18,251 bases of DNA from Syntrophorhabdus sp. (GCA_020724025.1 DYHU01000023.1:1-18251); one strand, 5' to 3'; numbered from the stretch's first letter, positions 5,673 through 13,254 are shown. Numbers and translations: made by a program. The notes: generated from the letters alone by a model not told the origin.

Positions 5673-6354
5673 ATGGAAAAAAACCGATTCAAAGAGGCCC
5701 TCCTCGAGAGAAAAGAATTTGTCTATACACTTGAGCTTGTTCCCGGAAGGGGGTCGCGGGGGAAGACCCAGGATGATCTCCTGGGAATGGTGGGGAAGGT
5801 GGCCAGATCAAGGCTTGTCCACGCCGTCTCCATCACCGATGATCCTGGAGGACATCCCGCCCTCTCTCCTAATGTGATCGGCCTCGAAGTCTCCCGGCTG
5901 GGTATAGATCCGATCGTTCACTTCACATGCAAAGATAACCTTAACGTTGCAATAAATAACAAAGCAGACACGGCGGGGACACTGTAAGAGCCTTATAGCG
6001 GACCCTTTTGAAGGCCCGGCGACAGAGCTGGAATATTGGATCAAATTCATCAGTTCTCGCTGCCGTCGCTGTGGAGACTGCACACTTCTTGAAGTTGCCT
6101 TTTTATGCCCCCAATCTCAATGCCCAAAATATCTCTTCAATGGCCAATGTGGTGGTTCTTTTGAGGGATGGTCTGAAGTTTTCCCAGGAAAAAAGCGATG
6201 CATCTACGCCCGTGCCTACGATAGACTTAAATCTTATGGAGAAGAAGAATCCCTTAAAGAGGGGTATACCTTCCCCCGCAATTGGGCATTAGATCAAACT
6301 TCTTCCTGGGCCAATTATTTCTTGGGTCGCGATCATCACGGCCAAAAAGAATGA
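5673..6354 (+). pseudogene. Remnant of a methylenetetrahydrofolate reductase-like gene (MetF N-terminus plus C-terminal MTHFR_C domain)
   Basis: The first frame (5673-5987) begins MEKNRFKEALLERKEFVYTL and reaches VSITDDPGGHPALSP and DPIVHFTCKDNLN, the start of a MetF-type TIM barrel, then stops. A second frame, shifted by one base, picks up by about 6001 with DPFEGPATELEYW. It continues through CRRCGDCTLLEVAFLCPQS, CPKYLFNGQCGGSFEGW and RAYDRLKSYGEEESL to GRDHHGQKE and TGA at 6354. That is the Cys-rich MTHFR_C domain found at the C-terminus of long MetF proteins in acetogenic and deltaproteobacterial lineages. Some 300 or more central residues (flavin and folate sites) are missing, and the usual WCEV reads WSEV, consistent with decay. 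The gene cannot make a functional reductase. Confidence 0.8.
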
Positions 6355-6518
6355 ACCCTTGATACCGGATTTTCTCCCCCAAAATCCAGTGGTTGCCCCA
6401 GGTCTGACATACAAATTTTCACATTCGTGACAGAGCGCCACTCCTTCTTAAAACAATGCATCCCCGATCCTTTTAAGTGAGTTTACCTCCCCTTCATTTT
6501 CAAAAAGCCATCTTTTCG
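6355..6518. other. Intergenic stretch without recognisable features
   Basis: Between the metF remnant and the shared promoter block no ORF with a ribosome site, hairpin or repeat was seen on either strand. The minus-strand frame covering 6483-6800 is Ser-rich, overlaps two better genes and is taken to be chance. Confidence 0.5.
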
Positions 6519-6566
6519 TCCTTGATTTCCCGAAAATGGATGATTAATTTTATGTTGAAAAGAGGT
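6519..6566 (+). promoter_or_regulatory. Promoter/leader of the 54-residue protein gene, second copy of the shared block
   Basis: TTGATT (6522-6527), a 16-base spacer ending in TGA, and TTAATT (6544-6549) parallel the element at 4211-4259 base for base. The common words are TCCTTGAT, GAAAA, TGATTAA, TTGAAA and GGTG. The ATG lies 24 bases after the -10-like box, against 25 in the other copy. Confidence 0.5.
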
Positions 6567-6573
6567 GAGATTA

Positions 6574-6738
6574 ATGTACGTCATTAAAGGAATGAAACAC
6601 TGTACGTGCTGGGAGCTCGATGATAAAGATGCGCGAATGCTGGTCGAAGTGGAACTTCCGGGAGGAAAAAGAGAGGAATTCACCTTGGGAACGGAGAAGG
6701 TCAATTTCTTTATTCCATCGAGAGCCCTTTGCGGCTGA
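6574..6738 (+). CDS. Small conserved-looking protein of unknown function (54 residues)
   Basis: Not recognised. ATG at 6574 follows AAAAGAGGTGAG at good spacing and the frame closes with TGA at 6738. The product opens MYVIKGMKHCTCWELDDKDA, then has a strand-like LVEVELPGGKREEFTLG, and ends FFIPSRALCG. Cys10, Cys12 and Cys53 could bind a metal or form disulfides. Alternating hydrophobic residues suggest a small beta-rich fold. It converges on the acyl-CoA dehydrogenase gene with a 21-bp gap. Its leader resembles that of the Cys-rich peptide gene at 4267, suggesting co-regulation. The overlapping minus-strand frame lacks such support. Confidence 0.55.
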   Translation: MYVIKGMKHCTCWELDDKDARMLVEVELPGGKREEFTLGTEKVNFFIPSRALCG

Positions 6739-6759
6739 AGACTTGAACCTGGTTCGGAT

Positions 6760-7917
6760 TCAAAGTGTTCTTTCAACCTCCTGAAGCATCTGTCGAGCAA
6801 CGATGAGCCTCATAATCTGAGCCGTTCCCTCGTAGATCTGTATCACTTTCGCATCTCTCATCAGTTTTTCGACAGGATGCCATTTGGTATAACCCATCCC
6901 CCCGTAGATCTGAACCGCATCCGTTGTTACCCTCATCGCCACATCAGAGGCAAAAGCCTTGGCCATGGCCGCCTCTTTCGAGTTTCTCAAACCCTGGTCT
7001 GCAAGCCAGGCCGCTTTATAGATAAGAAGCCTTGCCGCCTCAATATCCTTTGCCATGTCCGCCAATAAGAATTGAATAGCCTGATGCTGGGCGATCGGAA
7101 CTCCGAATTGAATTCGTTTCTTAGCATATTGTGTGGCCAGCTCCATGGCTGACCGGGCAATCCCCACTGCCCCGATAGCGATCATCGGTCGGGTGACGTC
7201 AAGGGCGGCCATCGCCTTCTTGAATCCATCCCCTTCTCCTGCTAATAAATTTTTTCTGGGTATCCTGACATTATTAAATGTCACTGCGGTCGTATTCGAT
7301 GCCCTCTGGCCCATCTTGTCAATGGGCTCCCCATGGCTCACTCCTTCCAAATTGGAGGGAACAATTAGGCAAATGATCCCTTTATGCTTCTTCTGTGGAT
7401 CTGTAGTCGCAAAGGCAAGATAGAAATCGGCATAGCCTCCGTTCGTAATCCACATCTTTGTCCCGTTGAGGAGATAGTGGTCTCCCTCGGGAACGGCCGT
7501 TGTCTTCATGGAAGCGGGGTCCGATCCCACTGTGTATTCGCTCAAGCAGTAGGAAGCAATGCTGAATTTCGAGCAGAAAGGCCTGAGAAATCGTTCCTTC
7601 TGTTCTTCCGTTCCAAACTTTATGATGGGATAGAGAGCCAGAGTGCTGACAAAGATGGAAACATATATCCCCATACAACCGGCAGCCAGCTCTTCCGCAA
7701 TGGTGCAGTTATCCAATACCCCGAGGCCCTGGCCTCCGTATTCCTTTGGAACCAGGGGGGTGAAAAAACCTTCCTGATGAGCCTTTTCCATCACATTGAG
7801 AGGAAAGGTCCCGTCCTGGTCATGCTTGCCTGCCACCGGCAGAATCACTTCTTTGGCAAATCGTCTGGCCTTTTCCTGCAGGATCTTCTGTTCCGATGTT
7901 AATTCAAATCCAATCAT
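6760..7917 (-). CDS. Acyl-CoA dehydrogenase (short/medium-chain type)
   Basis: 385 residues, standard for the family. It oxidises acyl-CoA to trans-2-enoyl-CoA, passing electrons from FAD to ETF. Visible features are FELTSEQKILQEKARRFAKE at the start, the FAD-contact stretch YCLSEYTVGSDPASMKT and MWITNGGYADFYL, QHQAIQFLLADMA, VQIYGGMGYTKWHPVEKLMR, and the catalytic base Glu363 in IYEGTAQIMR. The start at 7917 overlaps the stop of the upstream dehydrogenase gene as ATGA (7914-7917) with GGAG seven bases ahead. Longer in-frame readings to 8040 run into that gene and are rejected. Chain-length specificity cannot be read from sequence; the neighbouring hydroxyacyl-CoA dehydrogenase suggests beta-oxidation or butyrate-type metabolism. 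Confidence 0.92.
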   Translation of the reverse strand: MIGFELTSEQKILQEKARRFAKEVILPVAGKHDQDGTFPLNVMEKAHQEGFFTPLVPKEYGGQGLGVLDNCTIAEELAAGCMGIYVSIFVSTLALYPIIKFGTEEQKERFLRPFCSKFSIASYCLSEYTVGSDPASMKTTAVPEGDHYLLNGTKMWITNGGYADFYLAFATTDPQKKHKGIICLIVPSNLEGVSHGEPIDKMGQRASNTTAVTFNNVRIPRKNLLAGEGDGFKKAMAALDVTRPMIAIGAVGIARSAMELATQYAKKRIQFGVPIAQHQAIQFLLADMAKDIEAARLLIYKAAWLADQGLRNSKEAAMAKAFASDVAMRVTTDAVQIYGGMGYTKWHPVEKLMRDAKVIQIYEGTAQIMRLIVARQMLQEVERTL

Positions 7918-8771
7918 CTCTTTTCTCCATATTGATAGAACCCTCTGCCCGTCTTGACTCCCAGATACCCGGCATCCACATATTTGATGAGGAGTGGACA
8001 GGGACGATATTTGTCTCCGAATGCTTCCTGGAGAACGCACATAACGGAGAGAACGGTATCCAATCCTACAAAATCGGCAAGCTCCAGAGGACCCATCGGA
8101 TGGTTGGCTCCCATCTTCATGATTGCATCGATCTCCTCCGCTCTACCCACACCCTCGTACAGGGTATAGATGGCCTCATTCATGTAGCTGAAGATTAACC
8201 GGCTCGACACAAATCCTGGGAAATCATTGGCCTCCAGAGGGGTTTTACCAAGCTTTAGGCTGAGCGCTTGGGTAGCCTGAAATGTCTCTTCGGAGGTCGC
8301 CAATCCCCGGATGATCTCGATCAACTTCATCACAGGGACGGGATTAAAAAAATGCATTCCGACCACGCGGTCTGGCCTTTTGGTGAAGGAAGCGATCCGT
8401 GTGATGGATATCGAAGAGGTATTACTGGCAAGGATCGTCTCTTTCGGAGCAATCTTGTCGAGGTCCTTGTAAACCTCCTCCTTCAACGGAATGTTTTCGC
8501 CCACGGCTTCAATGATGAACTCACAATCTTTAAAATCTTCCAACCGTATTGTGGTTGAAAGTCTCTTCAAAGTAGTTTCCCCTTCCTCCTGAGAAATTTT
8601 TCCTTTTTCGACCCTCCTCTTCAGGTTGCTGATAATCCTATTTTTACCCCGATCGATTGCTTCACTGGTGACGTCTCTCATCAGGACATGGAATCCCGAA
8701 CTGATCGCCACCTCGGCAATGCCGCTTCCCATCTGACCCGCTCCCACCACTCCGATCCTCTTTATCTCCAT
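7914..8771 (-). CDS. hbd: 3-hydroxyacyl-CoA (3-hydroxybutyryl-CoA) dehydrogenase
   Basis: About 285 residues from ATG 8771 (MEIKRIGVVGAGQMGSG). An ATG at 8780 is also in frame but sits only one base from GGGGAGG. The N-terminal Rossmann domain has GAGQMG for NAD. The catalytic His is in GMHFFNPVPVMKLIEI (His140) and the substrate Ser in ASNTSSIS. The C-terminal helical domain includes MKMGANHPMGPLELADFVGLD. The enzyme oxidises 3-hydroxyacyl-CoA to 3-oxoacyl-CoA. Oddly, the catalytic Asn of the GFVVNR motif, 50 residues after the His, is Ser here (GFVSSR, codon AGC). Its stop overlaps the acyl-CoA dehydrogenase start, so the two are co-translated. Confidence 0.9.
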   Translation of the reverse strand: MEIKRIGVVGAGQMGSGIAEVAISSGFHVLMRDVTSEAIDRGKNRIISNLKRRVEKGKISQEEGETTLKRLSTTIRLEDFKDCEFIIEAVGENIPLKEEVYKDLDKIAPKETILASNTSSISITRIASFTKRPDRVVGMHFFNPVPVMKLIEIIRGLATSEETFQATQALSLKLGKTPLEANDFPGFVSSRLIFSYMNEAIYTLYEGVGRAEEIDAIMKMGANHPMGPLELADFVGLDTVLSVMCVLQEAFGDKYRPCPLLIKYVDAGYLGVKTGRGFYQYGEKR

Positions 8772-8846
8772 TTTTTCCATACCTCCCCATTCAATTTTAA
8801 CACGAGCAAATCAATGGTTTTAAATCCCTCAAATCACTTTTGAAGA

Positions 8847-10040
8847 TTATTTCGATCGGTCCTCGATGGGGACATACTCACATGCCTGGGGGCCACAGTA
8901 TGTCCCGACATAATCGGCATCGGGCCGGTAGAGTTCGGGTTTGGGCTGGGCTTCTGCAAACTTCTCCTCAATGATATGGGCCGCCCAGCCTGAGATCCTT
9001 GATATAGCAAAAATAGGGGTGAAGAGATCTGTTGGGATTTCCATCATCTGATAGACCGGGGCGCTATAAAAATCGACATTGGCATAGATCTCTTTACTCT
9101 TTGTCTTTCTAAACTCCTCTTTCGTCGCCTCTTCAATGGCTTTGGTCAACTCACACCACCGCTGATCATCAATGCGATTGGCCATCCGTCTGCATATCTC
9201 ACGAAGGATGGTCGCCCTTGGGTCTTCTGTTCGATAGACCGCATGCCCCATGCCCATCACCTTCCCTCCCTTTTTAAGTCTTTCGGCCACCCAGGGTTTC
9301 ACACCGTCCACCTCTTCAATTTCTAAAAGCATCTTTATGACTTCGCTATTTGCTCCCCCATGGAGTTCTCCGGAGAGGGCACCCACAGCGGCGGCCACAG
9401 AGGCATAGAGGTGGGCATGGGTGGACGCGACTTCCCTCCCCGCGAAGGTCGAGGCATTGAAGGAATGTTCAGCGTGAAGGATCAGGCAGATATCAAAATC
9501 TCTGGCAATATCAGGATCAGGAGGCGTTCCTCTTAACACATGTAGAAAATTTCCCGCATGACTCATACCCAAATTGGGATAGACCGGCATTAATCCCTTC
9601 CGGATACGATCCCATGCAGCAACAATCGTAGGAAATTTTGCAATGAGGCGAATGGCCTTCTGCAGGTTTGCCTCTCTCGTCTCATCCTTTAACTGAGGAT
9701 CGTAACTTGCCAGTATAGGGATGGTTGCCTGAAGGACATCCATAGGCGGTGCTGATTTCGGTAACATCTTCATAAACTCGAAGAGGGTTTCTGGAATGCC
9801 CCTTGCCGAAGCCAGTTCGAATTCAAATCTTTTCAACTCTTCTTTATTGGGCAGGCGATCGTTAAGAAGGAGAAAGGAGACTTCTTCGAAGGTGGAAGAT
9901 CGGGCAAGTTCAGTGATATGATAACCCCGATAAATAAGAATCCCTTTTTCTCCATCCACATCCGAGATACGGGTATCGGCCACTTTCACACCACGGAGCC
10001 CAATGTTTTTAACATCTATTCTCTCTTCCATCTCTCTCAT
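8847..10040 (-). CDS. gltA: Citrate synthase (type II-fold, about 390-residue form)
   Basis: 397 residues. It condenses acetyl-CoA (or possibly propionyl-CoA) with oxaloacetate. The three catalytic residues are visible: His in GELHGGANSE, His in GMGHAVYRTEDPRA, and Asp in NVDFYSAPVY. The N-terminal DVDGEKGILIYRGYHITELA and the segment LILHAEHSFNASTFAGREVAS are typical of the shorter bacterial/archaeal citrate synthases rather than the NADH-inhibited 430-residue form. 2-Methylcitrate synthase activity is not excluded. ATG at 10040 directly abuts AGGA; ATG at 10031 (MEERIDVK) is better spaced and may be the true start. It lies 43 bp after the respiratory module and 75 bp before hbd. Confidence 0.9.
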   Translation of the reverse strand: MREMEERIDVKNIGLRGVKVADTRISDVDGEKGILIYRGYHITELARSSTFEEVSFLLLNDRLPNKEELKRFEFELASARGIPETLFEFMKMLPKSAPPMDVLQATIPILASYDPQLKDETREANLQKAIRLIAKFPTIVAAWDRIRKGLMPVYPNLGMSHAGNFLHVLRGTPPDPDIARDFDICLILHAEHSFNASTFAGREVASTHAHLYASVAAAVGALSGELHGGANSEVIKMLLEIEEVDGVKPWVAERLKKGGKVMGMGHAVYRTEDPRATILREICRRMANRIDDQRWCELTKAIEEATKEEFRKTKSKEIYANVDFYSAPVYQMMEIPTDLFTPIFAISRISGWAAHIIEEKFAEAQPKPELYRPDADYVGTYCGPQACEYVPIEDRSK

Positions 10041-10054
10041 TCCTGATCAAGTTG

Positions 10055-10074
10055 CAACGTCTGCAACGTCTGCG
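10055..10074. repeat. Short tandem duplication GCAACGTCT x2
   Basis: The nine bases GCAACGTCT occur twice in a row, followed by a further GC, in the gap between the DUF2231 protein gene and citrate synthase. Probably a slippage product; no function seen. Confidence 0.6.
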
Positions 10075-10083
10075 GATATAATA

Positions 10084-10779
10084 TCATTGTTCAGCGGGAA
10101 AAGTCATCTGACCTCCAAAATAACCTAGAAGGGTGACAAGGGGAGAGAGGATTAGCATCATGATGAAGTAGATGGGATTGGAAACTTCTGGATTTGAACT
10201 GCGCCAGACGATGAGAATAACCTCAAAGATGAGAAGAAGAATGGAAAGCTGAATCTTCCTCTTCACATAATGGGTTAGCTTCATTCGATAATTGACCCAC
10301 CAGGTTAGAACTCCTGTTGCCATTGCAAAAGGAGAAGAGATGGCTCCCAAAATCAGAAGATAGAAGCTGGTCACCTCAAAGGAAGGTTTTTTGAATAAGA
10401 GATAGAGAAGAATGAAGAGAGAGGAAGCCATTAAAAAGGCGATGGGAAAGTGAACGACCATGGGATGAGGATGGCGTCGCGCCATTGGAATTTTCCGGAG
10501 AAAACCCTGAAGAAAAGGAGGGAGGTGTTTCAGCTCTTCCGGCGCCCCTTTCTTCATGATCCCCGCCTGGGGATAACGCTCAAAGACTTCCGATCCATGG
10601 GGAGCTGCGGAAATCTCTCCGCTCAGATCCTTTCCTGAAGGGTGCCTGTTCATATGTATCCCCTTGGACCAGAGGGGACTCTTCGAGACATCATAGACTC
10701 TTCCCTCAAAGGAGATGTATACCGGTTTTCCTTCCTTTCCATTAAAGGAGGATAATTCTTCAGAGGTAAATTCTTTCAT
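10084..10779 (-). CDS. Cytochrome-b5-like domain fused to DUF2231 membrane domain
   Basis: 231 residues. Residues 1-75 form a predicted haem/steroid-binding domain: FTSEELSSFNGKEGKPVYIS, then VYDVSKSPLWSKG, with His42, His46 and His61 in GIHMNRHPSGKDLS and AAPHGSE as possible haem ligands. Residues from about 100 onward (HPHPMVVHFPIAFLM, then ISSPFAMATGVLTWW) are DUF2231, a four-helix membrane domain. ATG 10779 follows GGGAG by five bases. It begins 17 bp after the monohaem cytochrome c gene and is therefore probably the last gene of the respiratory operon. A membrane electron-transfer or quinone-linked role is inferred from the haem-binding domain and position; DUF2231 itself has no established function. 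Confidence 0.8.
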   Translation of the reverse strand: MKEFTSEELSSFNGKEGKPVYISFEGRVYDVSKSPLWSKGIHMNRHPSGKDLSGEISAAPHGSEVFERYPQAGIMKKGAPEELKHLPPFLQGFLRKIPMARRHPHPMVVHFPIAFLMASSLFILLYLLFKKPSFEVTSFYLLILGAISSPFAMATGVLTWWVNYRMKLTHYVKRKIQLSILLLIFEVILIVWRSSNPEVSNPIYFIMMLILSPLVTLLGYFGGQMTFPAEQ

Positions 10780-10796
10780 CTTTCTCCCTCATGAAA

Positions 10797-11198
10797 TCAT
10801 TTTTTCTTCGGAGGAACTTGGGGAGTGGCAAATTCAACTACGAAATAGACCAATGCCCAGCGCTCTTGCTCGGGGAGATGATCCCATTTGACCATGGAGG
10901 TATTGGAAATCCCCTTGGTGATCACATCGAACACTTTTTTAAGGTCCCCCTTCGCCTGTGGCCATTGTCTGAATGGTTTTGTAAAATCATTCGTAGGGGG
11001 TCTGAGAGCAGCTCCCATCTGTCCCTTGCCATCCCCTTTCGGCCCATGACAGGTCACACAATACTGGTCATAGAGTTTTTTGCCCTGGCTTATGAGCTCA
11101 GGACTCTTTTGGGGAGTCTTTGTCTGACCCAAAACTGCATTGAATGAGAAAATAAGATATAAGAATCCAACCATACCGATCCAAAACCATCTGTTCAT
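10797..11198 (-). CDS. Monohaem cytochrome c (ActE-like), exported
   Basis: 133 residues from ATG 11198, chosen because AAGGGGG lies six bases upstream; longer in-frame readings to 11348 run into the NrfD gene. An N-terminal hydrophobic segment (MNRWFWIGMVGFLYLIFSFN) ending in VLGQ is a signal peptide or anchor. The haem c site is C47-V-T-C50-H51 and the distal ligand is probably Met102 in NTSMVKW, near the typical C-terminal helix WALVYFVVEF. Position after the NrfD subunit matches the monohaem ActE of alternative complex III. It would accept electrons from the complex and hand them to the CuA/cytochrome c end of the caa3 oxidase. Confidence 0.87.
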   Translation of the reverse strand: MNRWFWIGMVGFLYLIFSFNAVLGQTKTPQKSPELISQGKKLYDQYCVTCHGPKGDGKGQMGAALRPPTNDFTKPFRQWPQAKGDLKKVFDVITKGISNTSMVKWDHLPEQERWALVYFVVEFATPQVPPKKK

Positions 11199-11221
11199 AT
11201 CAACCCCCTTATCAAACAATA

Positions 11222-12508
11222 TTAATTTTGATTTATATTCTCTTTTTTCTCCTTTTCCAACTCCCAAATGGAAATAACAGGGAAGAACTTTGAAAAGAGA
11301 ACAAAGGCCAATGCGAACCCTGCGAAGAGTCCTGCGGTCATGGACCATTCGACCCAGCTCGGCATATAGGCCCCTCTGGCATAAGGGAGACGGGGCTCAC
11401 AGAAAGAAGGGATGATGATGAGGAAACGCTCCAGCCACATCCCGATCACAATGGATATCGAGGAGACGAGAAGTCCAGGAATGGTACGTCGGAACGCTAA
11501 TATGGGGAATGGAATGACAAAACAGAGGGCCACCATGGTCCAGAAGAGGATGGCATATTTCCCCGTCAATTTACTCCACAGGACGACTAATTCATGGGGT
11601 CCGCCTGCGTATCCCACAACAAGGTGCTCCACGAACGTGAAATAGGCCCAGAGAAGGGTGAAGGTGAGGAGAAGTAATCCCATATTATTGAAGTGATGGG
11701 GTGTCAGATAATCTTCCAGATGGTAAACCTTTCGAATGATGATGGAAACAATGATGATCGCTGCAATCCCGGAAAAGATGGCGCCGGTGACAAAGTAAGG
11801 GGCAAAAATGGTGCTATGCCACATTGGCTGGGTTTGCAAACCGAAGACCCAGGAGACCACCGTATGGACGCTCACGGCAACAGGAATGACTGCAATGCAT
11901 AAGAATCCGATGGTCTTACTCAATCTTCCCCATTGCTTTTCCGTTCCTGTCCAACCAAGAGAGAGGACCTGGTAGAGGAAACGACGTCCTTGAAATCGGT
12001 CCCTGAGCAGTCCGATATCTGGAATCATGAGGACATAGAGGAAGATGGTGCTGACGACCAGGTAAGTCATAATGCAAGTGAAGTCCCAGAGCAGGGGCGA
12101 TTTGAACTGAGCATGAAGCGCAACCCAATAAAAACGGACCGACCTTCCTAAGTCAAAGAGAATGTTGGTCGGTCCTGCGGCCAGAGCAAAAACGGTCACT
12201 GCCTCTGCAATACGGCCAAAAGGCGTCCCCCATCTCGCATGGGTAATTCGGAGGACCGCGGAAACCAGGGCGCCGGCATGGCTGATGCCGATGAAAAAGA
12301 CGAAGTTAACGAGATAGAGGGCCCACGATACGGGATGACCCATCCCGGTCACTCCCAGTCCGCTACGGTACTGCCATCCGAAGGCGTAAAATGACCAGAA
12401 GAAGATGATGGAGAGGAGGCTGACGGTCAGGATGAAAGGCCAGCGCACATAAGTCATAGGTTCGATGATGTGGCTATGTTTTTGGACAATGGTTTCACTA
12501 TCCATCAT
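11222..12508 (-). CDS. NrfD/PsrC-family polytopic membrane subunit (ActC-like)
   Basis: 428 residues with about ten transmembrane helices. The N-terminus has TYVRWPFILTVSLLS, followed by LYLVNFVFFIGISHAGALVS, the helix pair typical of the ActC/PsrC menaquinol-binding subunit. A later conserved block reads VIGMWLERFLIIIPS, followed by a short loop with WVEWSMTAG, also ActC-like. It anchors the complex and oxidises or reduces menaquinol. The start ATG 12508 (or 12505) overlaps the last codons of the FeS gene by 11 bases with GGGGAG upstream, so the two are translationally coupled. At this length and with the MWLERF motif it is closer to ActC/QrcD than to the shorter NrfD of nitrite reductases. 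Confidence 0.88.
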   Translation of the reverse strand: MMDSETIVQKHSHIIEPMTYVRWPFILTVSLLSIIFFWSFYAFGWQYRSGLGVTGMGHPVSWALYLVNFVFFIGISHAGALVSAVLRITHARWGTPFGRIAEAVTVFALAAGPTNILFDLGRSVRFYWVALHAQFKSPLLWDFTCIMTYLVVSTIFLYVLMIPDIGLLRDRFQGRRFLYQVLSLGWTGTEKQWGRLSKTIGFLCIAVIPVAVSVHTVVSWVFGLQTQPMWHSTIFAPYFVTGAIFSGIAAIIIVSIIIRKVYHLEDYLTPHHFNNMGLLLLTFTLLWAYFTFVEHLVVGYAGGPHELVVLWSKLTGKYAILFWTMVALCFVIPFPILAFRRTIPGLLVSSISIVIGMWLERFLIIIPSFCEPRLPYARGAYMPSWVEWSMTAGLFAGFALAFVLFSKFFPVISIWELEKEKKENINQN

Positions 12509-13193
12509 CCCACTCCCCTTCTTTGAGATAGTAGACCTTGGGCTCTGTCCCCATCTCTTCCATCAATCGGAAGGCCCGTCGGTTTCTCGAAAGCCTTGAA
12601 ACCTGACTTTGGGGATCATTGAGATCACCAAAAAAGAGAGCTTCACTCGGACAGGTCTCAACACAAGCAGGAATAACATCACCCTCTTTTATTCTCCGGT
12701 TCTCCATCTTTGCTTTCTCTTTTGCCCTGCGAATCCTCTGAAGGCAAAAATTACATTTCTCCGTAACTCCTTTCCTTCGGCGGTAGACATCAGGATTTAA
12801 ACCTCTTTTATATTCCGCTGGCCAGGGAGGTGCATGCCAATTAAAATATCGGACGGTGTAGGGACAATTGGAAATACACATCCTCACTCCAATACATCGG
12901 GGATAGACCTGAGCCACAATGCCCTCAGGGTTCTTATAGGTGGCTTCAACAGGACAGACCTTTGTGCAAGGGGGATGGTCGCATTGCATACAGGGAACGG
13001 GAAGAAATTGCATCTTCACATCGGGATAGTTCCCCTTCACTTCGAAAATGAGGTTCATCCAGAACTTTGCCCTTCCAAGTCTCGCTTCCCTCTCTCCTGC
13101 AAAGAGAACATTATTCTCCTGCCGGCAGGCGACGACACAGGCCTGACATCCCGTGCATTTATCCAGATCGATCACCATTCCCCATCGGTACAT
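12498..13193 (-). CDS. Four-cluster ferredoxin-like subunit (ActB2/PsrB/QrcC type)
   Basis: 231 residues. Cys groups are C13-C16-C19-C23, C68-C71-C76-C80, C100-(V103)-C106-C110 and C147-C150-C177-C181. The third group reads CIGVRMCISNCPYTVRYFNW: Val replaces the second Cys, as Thr does in ActB and other [3Fe-4S]-bearing relatives, so three [4Fe-4S] and one [3Fe-4S] cluster are predicted. It has no signal peptide and is probably exported through Tat with the molybdopterin-family partner. It would carry electrons between the NrfD subunit and the other periplasmic subunits. ATG 13193 follows GAGG by six bases. In alternative complex III this domain is fused to the catalytic-like part of ActB; here it is a separate gene. 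Confidence 0.9.
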   Translation of the reverse strand: MYRWGMVIDLDKCTGCQACVVACRQENNVLFAGEREARLGRAKFWMNLIFEVKGNYPDVKMQFLPVPCMQCDHPPCTKVCPVEATYKNPEGIVAQVYPRCIGVRMCISNCPYTVRYFNWHAPPWPAEYKRGLNPDVYRRRKGVTEKCNFCLQRIRRAKEKAKMENRRIKEGDVIPACVETCPSEALFFGDLNDPQSQVSRLSRNRRAFRLMEEMGTEPKVYYLKEGEWDDG

Positions 13194-13208
13194 TGATGAC
13201 CTCGTGTC

Positions 13209-13227
13209 CCTGCCTGCGGCAGGCAGG
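13209..13227. repeat. Palindrome CCTGCCTG-CGG-CAGGCAGG
   Basis: A perfect 8-bp stem with a three-base loop, in the 102-bp gap between the molybdopterin-family gene and the FeS gene. It lies 27 bp from a second palindrome (13255-13282). No T-run follows in either direction. Confidence 0.75.
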
Positions 13228-13254
13228 AGTAACCGTGATCCGTGTCCGAACTCT

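Noticed and set aside
5584..5877. 97-residue plus-strand ORF over the metF-like start
   Set aside because: Out of frame with the recognisable MetF N-terminus; its sequence is an out-of-frame reading of it.
6483..6800. 105-residue minus-strand ORF
   Set aside because: Ser-rich, no ribosome site, and overlaps both the acyl-CoA dehydrogenase end and the better-supported 54-residue plus-strand gene.
7384..7902. 172-residue plus-strand ORF
   Set aside because: Antisense shadow of the acyl-CoA dehydrogenase; no family features.
7918..8040. Extended N-terminus of the acyl-CoA dehydrogenase
   Set aside because: The extra 41 residues lie in the upstream hbd coding region and do not resemble the family, which starts at MIGFELTSEQ.
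11199..11348. Extended N-terminus of the monohaem cytochrome
   Set aside because: Overlaps the NrfD gene and precedes a clear ribosome site and signal peptide at 11198.
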